From Pantoea sp. alder81 (GTDB taxonomy: Bacteria; Pseudomonadota; Gammaproteobacteria; Enterobacterales; Enterobacteriaceae): DNA of 64,000 bases. Both the position numbers and the translations under genes were made by a program. The notes under the pieces were generated by a model, which worked only from the letters and a program-made list of their open reading frames with translations, was not told where the DNA came from and searched no databases. Position 1 is the first letter of the stretch. Each line of letters opens with the position of its first letter. Shown here piece after piece: positions 26,512-36,618 of this stretch. Location: contig NZ_JAIUDA010000004.1 in NCBI RefSeq assembly GCF_020179835.1, positions 470,707 through 534,706 on the forward strand, in the 5' to 3' direction.

Positions 26512-27261
26512 TCATACCTGCGCCATGCCGCCATCCACGAACAGTTCGGTGGCATTAATAAAGCTCGAAGCATCGGACGCAAGAAACGCGACCACCTGAC
26601 CAATCTCACCGGGTTCTCCCAGGCGGCCCAATGGCACCTGCGCGGCAAGCGCATCGAATAATACCTGACGCTGATCTTCAGGTACCAAATCGCCCAAACC
26701 AGGCGTGCGAACCGGACCAGGGCTAACGACGTTGACACGAATACCGCGATCTTTCACATCCAACGCCCATGAACGAGCAAAGTTGCGCACGGCGGCTTTA
26801 CTGGCGCTGTAAACACTGAATCCTGCAGTGCCTTTAACCGAAGTGGTGGACGAGGTCAAAATCACCGAGGCTTTGTCGCTCAGCAGCGGCAGCGCTTTCT
26901 GCACGGTGAACAACACGCCACGCACGTTGGTGCCAAAGATACGGTCAAAGTGCTCTTCAGTAATAGCACCGAGCGGTAACATATCGCCGCCGCCAGCATT
27001 GGCGAACAGAATATCCAGACGGCCCGCCTGGCGTGCAATCTGCGCATACACCGCGTCCAGATCGCTCAGCACAGAAGCATCAGCGCGGATGCCGGTTGCC
27101 TGTGCACCGATAAGCGTGACGGCGGCATCCAGTTCTGGCTGGCGACGACCGGTGATAAACACGCGTGCGCCCTGCGCCGCTAGCGCCTGGGCAGAAGCTA
27201 AACCAATCCCGCTGGTGCCGCCGGTGACTAACGCAATTTTACCGTTTAATGAAGTGTTCAT
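26512..27261 (-). CDS. short-chain dehydrogenase/reductase (SDR)
   Basis: 249 residues. NAD(P)-binding TGGTSGIG at 13-20, NAGGG near 88, a Ser-x-Tyr-x3-Lys active site (TSSTTSVKG then YSASK), and the C-terminal DGGMAQV. A GGGAGA site precedes the ATG. Substrate unknown; it is divergent from a LysR regulator, an arrangement common where the regulator responds to an electrophile or quinone and controls the dehydrogenase. Confidence 0.9.
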   Translation of the reverse strand: MNTSLNGKIALVTGGTSGIGLASAQALAAQGARVFITGRRQPELDAAVTLIGAQATGIRADASVLSDLDAVYAQIARQAGRLDILFANAGGGDMLPLGAITEEHFDRIFGTNVRGVLFTVQKALPLLSDKASVILTSSTTSVKGTAGFSVYSASKAAVRNFARSWALDVKDRGIRVNVVSPGPVRTPGLGDLVPEDQRQVLFDALAAQVPLGRLGEPGEIGQVVAFLASDASSFINATELFVDGGMAQV

Positions 27262-27393
27262 CTGTGTTCTCCCAAAATGGATTTAAGTGTGTGATGACTG
27301 CGTTGCAGTGCATGGGAGGCAATGTAACCCTGCGCGGTTTAGTGATAAATGGTGTAAAATCGAAATCACTATTCCTGTGTATGGATAATCAGT

Positions 27394-28299
27394 ATGGACC
27401 AACTGTTGGCAATACGGGCCTTCGCGCGCGTGGTGGAGGCGGGGAATTTCACCCGCGCGGCCGATTCACTGGATATGCCCAATGCCACGTTGAGTAAACT
27501 GGTACAGGAGCTTGAGGGTCATCTGGGTGTACGTCTGTTACAGCGCACCACACGCCGCGTGACCGTCACGCCTGAAGGACGTGATTATTACGACAAAGCG
27601 CTGCGCATCGTGCGTGACCTGGAAGATATCGACGGTGCTTTTAACGTGGTAAATGGCACGCCGCGCGGGCATCTGCGCGTTGATATTGGCGGTTCAACGG
27701 CGCGAGAGGTGCTCATCCCCCTGTTACCTGATTTCGTCGCGCGATTTCCTGAAATTCGCCTCGACCTCGGCGTGTCGGACCGGGCTGTGGATCTGATTAG
27801 CGATAATGTCGATTGCGTGATTCGTGGCGGGCCGCTGGGTGATTCATCGCTGGTGGCGCGTCATCTTGGTGATGCAGAGATGATCACCTGCGCGGCACCC
27901 GGTTATCTCAAAACCTACGGCGTGCCAGCTTATCCGCAGGAGCTAAAAAATGGGCATCGCTGGATCAGCTATTTATCCCCGCAAAGCGGACGCGCTTTTC
28001 CGCTGCGCTTTATGCAGGGGAATGAGAAACAGGAAATGAAAATCGATCATCGCATTGGGATTAATGAGAGTAATGCCCACCAGGCGGCGGCAGTGGCGGG
28101 ATTAGGCATCATTCAGACATTCCGTTACGCAGCAGCCGCAGATTTAGCGTCAGGCGCGCTGGTCGAAATACTGAAGGACTGGCGGCCCGCCAGCTATCCG
28201 TTTCACGTGGTGTATCCGCAAAATCGCCATCTGACCCAGCGTCTACGCGTGTTTATCGAATGGTTGCGTGAGGTATTCCCTGCTCGACTCAATGGATGA
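27394..28299 (+). CDS. LysR-family regulator (AaeR/DsdC-like group), divergent from the SDR
   Basis: 301 residues. The N-terminal HTH (MDQLLAIRAFARVVEAGNFT, LDMPNATLSKLVQELE) and RTTRRVTVTPEG are typical of the large LysR subgroup that regulates oxidoreductases and exporters. Effector-binding domain complete. Likely controls the divergent SDR; the shared promoter region is 132 bp. Confidence 0.9.
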   Translation: MDQLLAIRAFARVVEAGNFTRAADSLDMPNATLSKLVQELEGHLGVRLLQRTTRRVTVTPEGRDYYDKALRIVRDLEDIDGAFNVVNGTPRGHLRVDIGGSTAREVLIPLLPDFVARFPEIRLDLGVSDRAVDLISDNVDCVIRGGPLGDSSLVARHLGDAEMITCAAPGYLKTYGVPAYPQELKNGHRWISYLSPQSGRAFPLRFMQGNEKQEMKIDHRIGINESNAHQAAAVAGLGIIQTFRYAAAADLASGALVEILKDWRPASYPFHVVYPQNRHLTQRLRVFIEWLREVFPARLNG

Positions 28300-28514
28300 C
28301 AAGCACGAAGCTATCTGTTAACTTTTTGTTTCTTAACTCCCCATTTTCACTACAGGCCTGCGTAAATGACACTTTCAGCCGCACTATCCCCGTCATACGA
28401 ACATGGCCTGTATGCGATCTGCTGTCCGCCACCGCCTCCTGCATTCGTTGTGGTTCGCTAAGAACCGGAAGTCTTAACGCTTAAATTTACAACGTCTGTT
28501 TTAGGAGCATTTTC

Positions 28515-29381
28515 ATGCGTTCTTCGTCTTTGACGTCGCAAGCGGCGACGTCGGGTTTCGTGCTGCTGTGGGGCAGTGCGGCCATCTTCTCTCGCCTGGG
28601 TTTAGACAATGCCTCACCGATGGCGCTGTTGATCGTGCGCTTCAGTGTGGCGCTTGCCGCATTAATGCTGGTGGGCATTTTTCGACGTCGCTGGTTGCCC
28701 GATGCGGGCAGCCGAAAAACAGTGATGTTGACCGGGCTGATTTTGATTGGTGCCTATTCGGTATGTTACTTCCAGGCGATGGCCGAGGGAGTAACGCCTG
28801 GTTTGATTGCCACCATCATGGGCATACAACCAATCCTGACGCTTTGCATCGTGGAAAGGCGCATGCAGGGCACGCGATTACTGGGATTACTGATCGCCTT
28901 AGCGGGATTGATTTTACTGGTGTGGCGTAGTCTGGCGGCGTCGCAGTTGCCGTTGAGCGGCATAGTCTTCGCTCTCGGCGCACTGCTGTGTATGACGTTT
29001 GGTGCCATCATGCAGAAAAAAGTGTCCCAGCATCCGGCACAGGTGTTGCCGCTTCAATACGCAGTGAGCCTGGCGCTATGTGCGCTGCTGCTACCAGTCA
29101 AGGCCTTCCATATCGACTTTACGTTGCACTTCTGGATTTCCGTGCTGTTTCTTGGGGTGATGATCTCTGTGGTGGCGCAGCTGCTGCTGTATCGGCTGCT
29201 GAGTGCGGGAAGCATCGTTAACGTCACCAGTTTGTTTTATCTGGTTCCGGTGATAACGGCAGTGCTGGATTACCTGTTGTTAGGTAATACGCTACCGTGG
29301 TCGGGTGTAATGGGAATGTTGGCTATTCTGCTCGGCATTATGCTGGTGTTCCGCAAATCGCGCCTGAAAACGTCGGGGTAA
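28515..29381 (+). CDS. EamA-family (DMT) transporter
   Basis: 288 residues with about ten hydrophobic segments arranged as two EamA repeats (first around 15-140, second around 150-280). DMT carriers usually export metabolites such as amino acids or aromatic compounds. A TTTTAGGAGC site precedes the ATG. The 215 bp after the LysR gene shows nothing notable, so it probably has its own promoter. Confidence 0.88.
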   Translation: MRSSSLTSQAATSGFVLLWGSAAIFSRLGLDNASPMALLIVRFSVALAALMLVGIFRRRWLPDAGSRKTVMLTGLILIGAYSVCYFQAMAEGVTPGLIATIMGIQPILTLCIVERRMQGTRLLGLLIALAGLILLVWRSLAASQLPLSGIVFALGALLCMTFGAIMQKKVSQHPAQVLPLQYAVSLALCALLLPVKAFHIDFTLHFWISVLFLGVMISVVAQLLLYRLLSAGSIVNVTSLFYLVPVITAVLDYLLLGNTLPWSGVMGMLAILLGIMLVFRKSRLKTSG

Positions 29382-29389
29382 GATCGAAT

Positions 29390-29415
29390 AGGGCGCACCA
29401 AAATGGATGCGCCCT
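29390..29415. terminator. bidirectional stem-loop terminator
   Basis: An 8-bp stem (AGGGCGCA and its complement) with a 10-base loop, followed by TTAA, between the convergent EamA gene and the YghA-like dehydrogenase gene. Confidence 0.5.
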
Positions 29416-29424
29416 TAATCGCAG

Positions 29425-30318
29425 TTAAACCGTACCGGTGCCGCCATCAGAACACCAAACCTGTCCGGAGGTGAAGCTGTTGGTGGTTTCCGCAAAAGTC
29501 ACGTAGAGCGGCGCAATTTCAGCGGGCTGACCGGGCCGACCCAGTGGCGCGGAAGCACCAAATTTCTCCACTTTCTCCTGCGGCTGCCCGCCACAAACCT
29601 GAAGCGCAGTCCAGTAAGGGCCCGGCGCCACGGCGTTTACGCGGATGTGGTCTTTACCCAGTTGCTTGGCTAAAGCTTTAGTAAAGGCCGCAATGGACGC
29701 TTTGGTCTGAGCGTAATCCAGCAGGATCGCGCTGGGATCGTACGCCTGCACTGACGAGGTGTTAATGATCGATGAACCCGCCGGTAAATACTCCAGCGCC
29801 GCTTTGGTTATCCAAAACATGGCATAAACGTTAGTCTTAAACGTCGCATCAAAATCTTCCGTCGAGAGGGTACGAATCGATTCATTGAACTGCTGACGTC
29901 CGGCGTTGTTGACCAAAATATCCAGACCATCAAGTTTCGTTGCCGCTTCCTTCACCAGTTGTTGGCAAAATGATTCGGAACGAATGTCACCCGGAATGGC
30001 AATCGCCTTGCGACCTTCCGCTTCAATCAGTTTGATCACCTCTGCCGCATCCTGTTCTTCATCGGGCAGGTAATTTATCGCCACGTCGGCGCCTTCTCGC
30101 GCGTAAGCAATGGCCACTGCACGACCAATACCGGAATCGCCGCCGGTAATCAGCGCCTTACGACCGGTTAAACGGCCGGTGCCACGATAGCTGGTTTCAC
30201 CATGATCCGGACGTGGTTCCATTTTGGCGGCCAGTCCAGGGAATTCCTGTAATTGTTTTTTGAAAGGAGGTGTCGGATATTGATGGGTGAGCAGCGTTTT
30301 GTTAGTAAATGAACTCAT
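29425..30318 (-). CDS. YghA-like SDR oxidoreductase
   Basis: 297 residues from the ATG at 30318, which has GGAGAT just upstream; an earlier ATG would add four residues. N-terminal extension (TPPFKKQLQEFPGLAAKM) plus NAD-binding GGDSGIGRA near 59-67, the catalytic Tyr/Lys in DYAQTKAS, and CSDGGTGTV at the end are typical of the YghA group of stress-associated SDRs. Similar genes often sit near other stress genes; a KGG stress protein is encoded 270 bp away on the same strand. Confidence 0.88.
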   Translation of the reverse strand: MSSFTNKTLLTHQYPTPPFKKQLQEFPGLAAKMEPRPDHGETSYRGTGRLTGRKALITGGDSGIGRAVAIAYAREGADVAINYLPDEEQDAAEVIKLIEAEGRKAIAIPGDIRSESFCQQLVKEAATKLDGLDILVNNAGRQQFNESIRTLSTEDFDATFKTNVYAMFWITKAALEYLPAGSSIINTSSVQAYDPSAILLDYAQTKASIAAFTKALAKQLGKDHIRVNAVAPGPYWTALQVCGGQPQEKVEKFGASAPLGRPGQPAEIAPLYVTFAETTNSFTSGQVWCSDGGTGTV

Positions 30319-30587
30319 TGTAATCTCCATGTTCTTCGCTATAGATAAATTAAGCCTGGCATAAATGTGATATATGTCACGTCAAAAAGTGACCAATTGA
30401 AATTTTGCAGATTAAGCGAGCCGTTATTATCACTACGGCGATGTGAATAAAACGCATGATGGGAAAGAGAAGAAGAGTACAGAATAAGCGCAAGACGTCA
30501 GTCATATATCGTCATTGCACTTATTCTTTTGCCAGTGGGACGGATCAGCATCCTTGTCGGTGGGGCGACTAGCGCGCCCGGTGCGGA

Positions 30588-30758
30588 TTAAGAGCCTTTG
30601 TTACTACTTTTTCCGCCTTTTTTGCCGGCTTCAGAAGCTTTCTCGGGGTTGTCTTTAAAACTACCACCGCCACTGCTTTGTCCGCCTTTTTTACCCGCTT
30701 CAGATGCTTTTTGTTTATCATCTGCGAAGTTACCTGAACCGCCTCTATGCTCGGCCAT
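30588..30758 (-). CDS. KGG-repeat stress protein (YciG/con-10 type)
   Basis: 56 residues. Two copies of the KGG motif: KASEAGKKGGQS and KASEAGKKGGKS, in a Gly/Ser/Lys-rich chain of low complexity starting MAEHRGGSGNF. Small basic KGG proteins such as YciG are made in stationary phase or general stress and are highly hydrophilic. An ATGAGGACAT ribosome-binding region precedes the ATG. Confidence 0.85.
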   Translation of the reverse strand: MAEHRGGSGNFADDKQKASEAGKKGGQSSGGGSFKDNPEKASEAGKKGGKSSNKGS

Positions 30759-30994
30759 AAAATGTCCTCATTAATGCATTGCGATTACATAATCGTGGAT
30801 AAACTCACACGTTATGTCCAGACTGCAAATTAAGGTTAGTGCCACTGTGAATATTAACAAGCGCGGCGGCAGTGTAATGAGGGATTAAAGCTGCTGATCT
30901 CAACTTTAAATTTTTAAGCGAATGAATTGTGGGGATTAAAAATAAATAAATATAATCTAAGCGTAATTAACGCTTCGATGAACCGTAAGTTCGA

Positions 30995-32155
30995 TTATCT
31001 TGCAGGAATTTGGGCGAAATAGGTCCCGCTGTAAGGTATGGGCAGGAAATCATGGAAGATTTGCTTTAACGTTTGTTCGGGTTCGACATCCGCGAACAGC
31101 TGCGGATAGAGTGTTTTCGCCATAAATTCTGTCGCCGCGATGTGCCACGGGCTGAGATAAAAGTTCATCCAGATAACAGCGGAGTGGCCGTTGCGTAGTG
31201 CGGCTAATTCACGCAAACCGTTTTGCTGCGCAGTCAGTTGTGCAAAGCTACTTTGCACCGCAGGCAGCGCCACTTCAGGCCCCAGCTTCAGCAAACCCTG
31301 CGCATCGTTATCGCCAAATCCGGTGGCGAAATAGTAATTCGGCTGTGCCGCGATCACCATTTCTTCACTTAAGCGACCGAAAACGCCGTGCTGCGTTTGA
31401 GCGGCGATATTGTCGCCGCCCGCGGCATTTAACAGTTCGCCCAGGCTGCCGTTGATTGCGGTGACACAACATTCATTCCGGCGGCCAAGGTGCAACTGCA
31501 ACAATACCGAAGGCTTAGCGCCGTGATAACTGGCCAGCCTGTCACGAATCACCTGCATATGCGCGTCATAAAAGCGGTTAAACGCCTGCGCGCGAGCCTG
31601 TTGATTCAGCACTTCACCGAAAATTTCCACGCTGCGACGGGTATTCTTCAGAAGATGCACACGCAGATCGATCTTCACCACGGGAATATGCGCGGCTTTT
31701 AACATACTCACCAGGCGCAGATCGGCATCATCGTAACGCGCCAGGCTTGGCAGGATCACCACATCGGGTTTGAGTGCCAGGATCTGCTCAGGATTGATGG
31801 CATTCGGGCCACCCGAGCCCAGCGAAGGGATTTTCAACATTTGCGGGAACTGGCGAGCAAAGCTGTTCCATGTCTGGCTATCGTACTTTTTCAAATCCTG
31901 TGGCCAGGCAACGATGTGCTGAAAAGGATTGCCAGGCTCCAGCAGCGCCAGCGTGTAGAGCATGCGACTTTCGCCGAGTACAATGCGCTGCGGATGGTCA
32001 GGAATATCCACCTGATTACCGTCAATATCCGTGACGGTTTTTGCCAGCGCGGCACTGCTCAGCACCAGCAAGAAGCAGGCCAGCACCATCAGCATCGGTC
32101 CCAAAAGGGAAGGGGCGCGCCGGGCGCCCGCTTTAACAAAGGAATCAGAACTCAA
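30995..32155 (-). CDS. periplasmic iron-siderophore binding protein
   Basis: 386 residues. The start codon is TTG at 32155, overlapping the end of the upstream receptor gene by 11 bp; a start at an ATG near 32095 would also keep a signal peptide. After the signal (ending SSAALA, about 38) the sequence follows class III binding proteins: GNQVDIPDHPQRIVLGES and LALKPDVVILPS. Such proteins carry ferric siderophores to an ABC importer. No permease or ATPase gene follows, so it must use components encoded elsewhere. Confidence 0.85.
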   Translation of the reverse strand: MSSDSFVKAGARRAPSLLGPMLMVLACFLLVLSSAALAKTVTDIDGNQVDIPDHPQRIVLGESRMLYTLALLEPGNPFQHIVAWPQDLKKYDSQTWNSFARQFPQMLKIPSLGSGGPNAINPEQILALKPDVVILPSLARYDDADLRLVSMLKAAHIPVVKIDLRVHLLKNTRRSVEIFGEVLNQQARAQAFNRFYDAHMQVIRDRLASYHGAKPSVLLQLHLGRRNECCVTAINGSLGELLNAAGGDNIAAQTQHGVFGRLSEEMVIAAQPNYYFATGFGDNDAQGLLKLGPEVALPAVQSSFAQLTAQQNGLRELAALRNGHSAVIWMNFYLSPWHIAATEFMAKTLYPQLFADVEPEQTLKQIFHDFLPIPYSGTYFAQIPAR

Positions 32156-34274
32156 CGCTGGCCTCGACCATCAGGTTACGGGTTTCACCCTCACGCACGC
32201 GCAGATTGCCGCCGCTGGAGGTGTAATAGTGTTTGTTGAACAGGTTGTTAAGGTTCAGCTTAAGCTGCGTTTTTTCGCCAAACAGCTGATTGTTCCAGGC
32301 GATAAAGCTGTCCGCCACCACATAATCCGGCATGGTGAAGCTGTTTTCAGGATCGCCCGCGCGCGAGCCGACATAGCGAGCACCGCCTCCGACGCGGAAA
32401 TCACCGGGAATGCCGTTGATGCTGAGATTGTGGCTTAAATAAAGTGCGCCAGAATGACGCGGCGCATTTTGCAGCCGATTGCCATTATTGGCAGAATTTA
32501 CGCCATCATCGACGATCTCAGCTTTATCGTAACTGTAGTTGGCGCTGAGATCCCAACCCGGCAGCACTTCGCCGTTCAGCTCAAACTCTGCGCCGCTCGA
32601 ACGCGCTTTATCAATCGCCCGTGTCGTGCCGTTAATGCTGAGCGACATGTCACGTTCATCAATGCGGTACAGCGCGACGCTGGCAAACAGCTTTGGTGAG
32701 ATTTGCCATTTGCTGCCGACTTCCCAGGTGGTGCCCTGTTCCGGTTTACCGACGTTGCCGTCATCGTCCACATCGGTGGAGGGGGTAAAGGATTTGCTAA
32801 CGCTGGTGTAAAGCGACACATCCGGCGTGATTTTATAGATCAGGCCCGCCTGCGGCAGGAATTTATTGCCTTCGCTATTCAGTGTTTCCACCACCGGATC
32901 GAAGCCTTTGGACGCGCGCTGCTCGTAATGCTGATAGCGTCCGCCAAGTACCGCAATCCACTGTTCCGTGAGTGAAATGCTGTCTTTGGCGTAAACCGAA
33001 CGGCTATGAATGCGGTTCAGGTTATTGGCGTTGGCGGTATTTTCCGTTGTGCTGTTGGTGACCGGCGACAGGATATCGTATTGCGGATCGGTAAAGTTAA
33101 AGCCGGTATTGGATTTCCCTTGATACTGATGCGCACGGTAAGTCTGGTTCATCTCGTAATCAGTACCGATCACCACATCGTGGGTCATGCCCAACAACTG
33201 TTGTGAACCGAGCAGATCCCATGAAACGTATTTCGTTTTGTGGTTGAAACCACGGTTAGCATCGGCACGACGCGTGACGACGCCGGTGGTTGGGTTGATG
33301 GCGGTGACGCGCACTTCATTATTGTCATATTGGCGCTGATTCCAGCCAAAAGTGACGCGCGTGCTCCAGTCATCATTGAACTGCCAGTCATAATGCACAT
33401 TAAGGGTTTTGTTGTGGCCCCAGGCGTGATTGGCCTTGTCGTCGAGACGATCCTTGTAGCCAATATCCAGCGGCTTGCCGTTGATGAAAGCGGTGCCACG
33501 ATCGTAAGGAATATCGTATTGATAATCTTCATAGCTCACGAGGAAGCTGGCTTTTTCACCGTACCACTGTAACGAGGGCGCTATCAGCGTATGTTTGTCA
33601 CTGCCAAAATTGCGCCAGTAATCCTGATTCTGCTTTTCGGCAATAAGGCGAAAGGCAAAGCCGTTGCCCAGCGGGCCGGTCACATCGACGGTGCCAGCGC
33701 CGCCACCTTCACTGGAGGAACGGCCGCTGACTTTGGTGTGCCAGTCATATTGCGGTTTTTTGCTCACCAGGTTGATCACGCCACCTGGATTTTGAATGCC
33801 ATAGAGCAGGGAGGCAGAGCCCTTCAGCACTTCTACACGTTCGGTAGTGGCATCGAAATTCAATCCCTGGCTGCTGCGAATGCCGTCTCGATAGATCGAA
33901 CCATCCGAGTTGCTGCCAAATCCGCGACGCACAAAGCCATCTTCAGTGCCTGCCAGGGTATTGCCCTCTGTGACACCACTGACAAAGCGCATCGCATCGG
34001 TGAGACTGGCGGCCTGATAATCCTCGAGTTGTTGTTGAGTTACCACACTCACCGATTGCGCTTCGTTCAGACGCGAGGTGGGCGTTTTACTGGCGACCGA
34101 ACTGCTGGTGGCGTTATAGCCTTGTGGGCTATTTTCCTGCGCGGAGACCGTCAGGGTATTACTGCTTTCCGCTGCCAGACTGCCTGCTGCGGTGAAAACG
34201 CTGAAACCGTATATTGCGGCGATAATGGCCGGATGGCATTGTGCTTTAACAGCGAAACTCTTGTTGTTATTCAT
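32145..34274 (-). CDS. TonB-dependent siderophore receptor
   Basis: 709 residues. Signal peptide about 1-34, TonB box NTLTVSA near 40, a plug domain (VTQQQLEDYQA, then VEVLKGSASLLYGIQNPGG, a FhuA/FhuE-type signature) and a C-terminal barrel ending in Phe. This belongs to the hydroxamate-type receptor group (FoxA/FhuE-like), which imports ferric siderophores through the outer membrane; the exact ligand is not resolved. It is co-transcribed with the binding protein and has a Fur box upstream. Confidence 0.9.
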   Translation of the reverse strand: MNNNKSFAVKAQCHPAIIAAIYGFSVFTAAGSLAAESSNTLTVSAQENSPQGYNATSSSVASKTPTSRLNEAQSVSVVTQQQLEDYQAASLTDAMRFVSGVTEGNTLAGTEDGFVRRGFGSNSDGSIYRDGIRSSQGLNFDATTERVEVLKGSASLLYGIQNPGGVINLVSKKPQYDWHTKVSGRSSSEGGGAGTVDVTGPLGNGFAFRLIAEKQNQDYWRNFGSDKHTLIAPSLQWYGEKASFLVSYEDYQYDIPYDRGTAFINGKPLDIGYKDRLDDKANHAWGHNKTLNVHYDWQFNDDWSTRVTFGWNQRQYDNNEVRVTAINPTTGVVTRRADANRGFNHKTKYVSWDLLGSQQLLGMTHDVVIGTDYEMNQTYRAHQYQGKSNTGFNFTDPQYDILSPVTNSTTENTANANNLNRIHSRSVYAKDSISLTEQWIAVLGGRYQHYEQRASKGFDPVVETLNSEGNKFLPQAGLIYKITPDVSLYTSVSKSFTPSTDVDDDGNVGKPEQGTTWEVGSKWQISPKLFASVALYRIDERDMSLSINGTTRAIDKARSSGAEFELNGEVLPGWDLSANYSYDKAEIVDDGVNSANNGNRLQNAPRHSGALYLSHNLSINGIPGDFRVGGGARYVGSRAGDPENSFTMPDYVVADSFIAWNNQLFGEKTQLKLNLNNLFNKHYYTSSGGNLRVREGETRNLMVEASVEF

Positions 34275-34692
34275 TTAAATAAACCTGGTGTTGGTGCGGA
34301 ATTAATTTCGTCCATGAAACGAAGCTGACGTTAAATTTTTTTTAGCGGAGAAAAGTGCAAGAAATATCCTTTCTCTGCGCATCATGCTGCGTAAAATCAG
34401 GTTGCGTGATGTTATTGAGAATCATTCAAACATGAAAGAATGTAGTAGTAAACGGAAATAATGGCGTGAATACTACAGAAAAAATCTCTTCAGTGAGTGT
34501 CACCTTTCACAATGCTTTGATTGTATAAAGTGTTATAAATACAATCATATAAATTGATTTTTGGTTGGACTTTTATGCGCGATTTTGCAGAAGGGGTGCC
34601 AAACGGAGAGCTGGATTATCATGAAAAAATTACTACAATGCGATGCTTGAGATTGATACAAAATTGCACCCTGAAGACAAACAGGTAAAAAG
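34275..34692. other. divergent promoter region, receptor and RpiR regulator
   Basis: 418 bp without a gene, AT-rich. It holds the Fur box at 34411-34429 and presumably the divergent promoters of the siderophore receptor and the RpiR regulator. Confidence 0.5.
34411..34429 (-). promoter_or_regulatory. Fur box of the siderophore receptor operon
   Basis: GTTATTGAGAATCATTCAA matches the 19-bp Fur consensus at 13 positions, including the TTGAGAATCATT core. It lies 137 bp before the receptor start, consistent with iron repression. Confidence 0.6.
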
Positions 34693-35580
34693 ATGGCCGT
34701 AAATAAAATAAAAAATCGAGTTGATGTATTAGGTGAACGCTATCGCGCACGTGTGCCGTCATTATCATCCAGTCTTCAATCGGTCGCGCGATATATCCAC
34801 GACAATCGTGAGGCAATATTAGATGCCACCGCGATGGAAATAGCCGATGCCACTCACACTTCGGATGCCACCGTGGTGCGTGCCGTTCAGGCGTTAGGAT
34901 TTGCCGGTTTGCGTGATTTGAAAACCACGCTGAAAGCCTGGTTTGGCCCGGCGATGAATTCAGAAGAGAAGATGAGTGCCACCGTCAGCGAGCTGTCGTG
35001 TGACATCAATTCGGGGATCGATTTTGTGCTGGGTGGCCATAAACGCGCCTGCGATGCCCTCTCGGAGCCCCAGAATCGGCAAGCGGTGGCACAGGCTGTC
35101 GCGATGTTAATCGACGCGCGTCAGGTGGCGCTATTTGGCATCAATGCCTCAGGAATTCTGGCGGATTACAGCGCCCGCCTGTTCACGCGCATTGGCATTC
35201 CTGCCGTCACGCTCAATCGCTCGGGCATCGCCCTCGCCGAACAGCTGATCACCCTGCAGCGTGGGGATGTGCTGATCATGATGGCGCAGAAGTCTGCTCA
35301 CAAAGAAGGGCTGACTACCCTGAAGGAGGCGAAGCGGCTGGGGATGCCGGTGATTTTACTGACCAACGCCTTAGATTCAGCCTTTGCCAAAGAAGCGGAT
35401 GTGATTATTAATGTGCCGCGCGGTGGGGAGAATGGCCGCATGCCGCTGCATGGCACCGTACTGGTGTGTCTGGAGATGTTGATTTTGTCGGTGGCTTCAG
35501 CGACTTCATCGCGCACGGTAAAAACCATGAAACGCATTCAGGATCTTAATCGTTCGCTGAAACCCACCAGTAAAAAATAG
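34693..35580 (+). CDS. RpiR/MurR-family regulator
   Basis: 295 residues. N-terminal RpiR helix-turn-helix (residues about 1-77, with ATAMEIADATHTSDATVVRA) and a C-terminal SIS sugar-phosphate-binding domain (about 130-260, with ARQVALFGINASG and RGDVLIMMAQ). These proteins regulate sugar or amino-sugar use and bind phosphorylated sugars. Its target is not obvious: the following gene is convergent, the preceding one is an iron operon. Confidence 0.88.
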   Translation: MAVNKIKNRVDVLGERYRARVPSLSSSLQSVARYIHDNREAILDATAMEIADATHTSDATVVRAVQALGFAGLRDLKTTLKAWFGPAMNSEEKMSATVSELSCDINSGIDFVLGGHKRACDALSEPQNRQAVAQAVAMLIDARQVALFGINASGILADYSARLFTRIGIPAVTLNRSGIALAEQLITLQRGDVLIMMAQKSAHKEGLTTLKEAKRLGMPVILLTNALDSAFAKEADVIINVPRGGENGRMPLHGTVLVCLEMLILSVASATSSRTVKTMKRIQDLNRSLKPTSKK

Positions 35581-35582
35581 CG

Positions 35583-36500
35583 CTATTGACTGCCAGTGGT
35601 GCTCGGTGTGGCGGCTTTGACCATTCTGCTGCGCGTAACAAGCCATACCGCCAGTACAATTAATAATGCACCGCCCATAAAGCCCTGGTTGATCTGCTCG
35701 TCCAGCACCAACCAGCCCCAAAGGATGCCAAAAGGCGGGATCAGGAAGGTGACGGTGAGGGTGCGCAGTGGGCCAATATCGGCCAGCAGGCGGAAGTAGA
35801 TGATATAAGCCAGCGCGGTGCAAATAAAACCGACGGCCAGGATGCAGGCCCAGACTTCAGGAATTTGCCAGTTCGCTGCAGACGTTTGCGGCGCAGTAAA
35901 GGCAAAGAAAGGCAGCAGGAACAGCGAGGCACCTAACTGGCTGCCGAATGCCACTTTCGTGGCATCGAGCCCGCCGCGCGATCCAATCCAGCGTCTGGCC
36001 AGAAAGCCGGCAAAACCATAACAGGCGGTGGCAACCAGACAAGCCGCAATGCCGAGTATCAGCGTGTGCGATAGCTCCCCTTCACCAGTGGTACTGATCA
36101 ACATTATGCCAACAAAACCGGCCAGCATGCCCAGCACTTTACTCACGGTAAGTTGTTCATTGAAGAACGCCGCACCAATCACGACGCCCATCAATGGCGT
36201 GGTGGCGTTGAGTATCGCGGAATAGCCTGCGGGCAAGACGCGAGCGGCCAGGCAATACATCAGGAAAGGTAATCCAGAGTTAATCACCCCCAGCAACATC
36301 GCCCAGCCTAATTTGCCCTCGAAACGGCGTGGAATGCGCAGCACTGCCATCACGACAATTAGACCCAACGCGCCGAATAACACGCGCAAAAAAGCGGTAT
36401 TCACCGCACCCAGAGCAGGAACGGCAATGCGCATAAATAGAAAACTGGCTCCCCAGATAGCCGCCAGCAGCAGAAGTCGCAACGAGTCCGATGTTCGCAT
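35583..36500 (-). CDS. EamA-family (DMT) transporter
   Basis: 305 residues with about ten hydrophobic segments in two EamA repeats; starts LLLLAAIWGASFLFMRIAVP, a typical first helix. Probable metabolite exporter in the inner membrane; substrate unknown. It is unrelated at close range to the other EamA gene in the window. Its stop is two bases after the RpiR stop, so the two genes are convergent. Confidence 0.88.
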   Translation of the reverse strand: MRTSDSLRLLLLAAIWGASFLFMRIAVPALGAVNTAFLRVLFGALGLIVVMAVLRIPRRFEGKLGWAMLLGVINSGLPFLMYCLAARVLPAGYSAILNATTPLMGVVIGAAFFNEQLTVSKVLGMLAGFVGIMLISTTGEGELSHTLILGIAACLVATACYGFAGFLARRWIGSRGGLDATKVAFGSQLGASLFLLPFFAFTAPQTSAANWQIPEVWACILAVGFICTALAYIIYFRLLADIGPLRTLTVTFLIPPFGILWGWLVLDEQINQGFMGGALLIVLAVWLVTRSRMVKAATPSTTGSQ

Positions 36501-36618
36501 GGTTCAGATTCAATCATTAGAAAGATGGGGTGACATCATAGCAAAAATTCTTAACACTCAAAGTGATGTCGCGGTGCTATGTTACTTCGCTGGATAACAA
36601 AATAAGGCGAGGGATTGA

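Noticed and set aside
30588..30758. Treating the KGG repeats as a DNA tandem repeat instead of a gene
   Set aside because: The frame has a start with a ribosome site, a stop, and the known KGG protein pattern, so a gene explains it better.
33591..34328. 245-codon frame opposite the siderophore receptor N-terminus
   Set aside because: Antisense to the signal peptide and plug of a well-supported receptor; no ribosome-binding site or family match.
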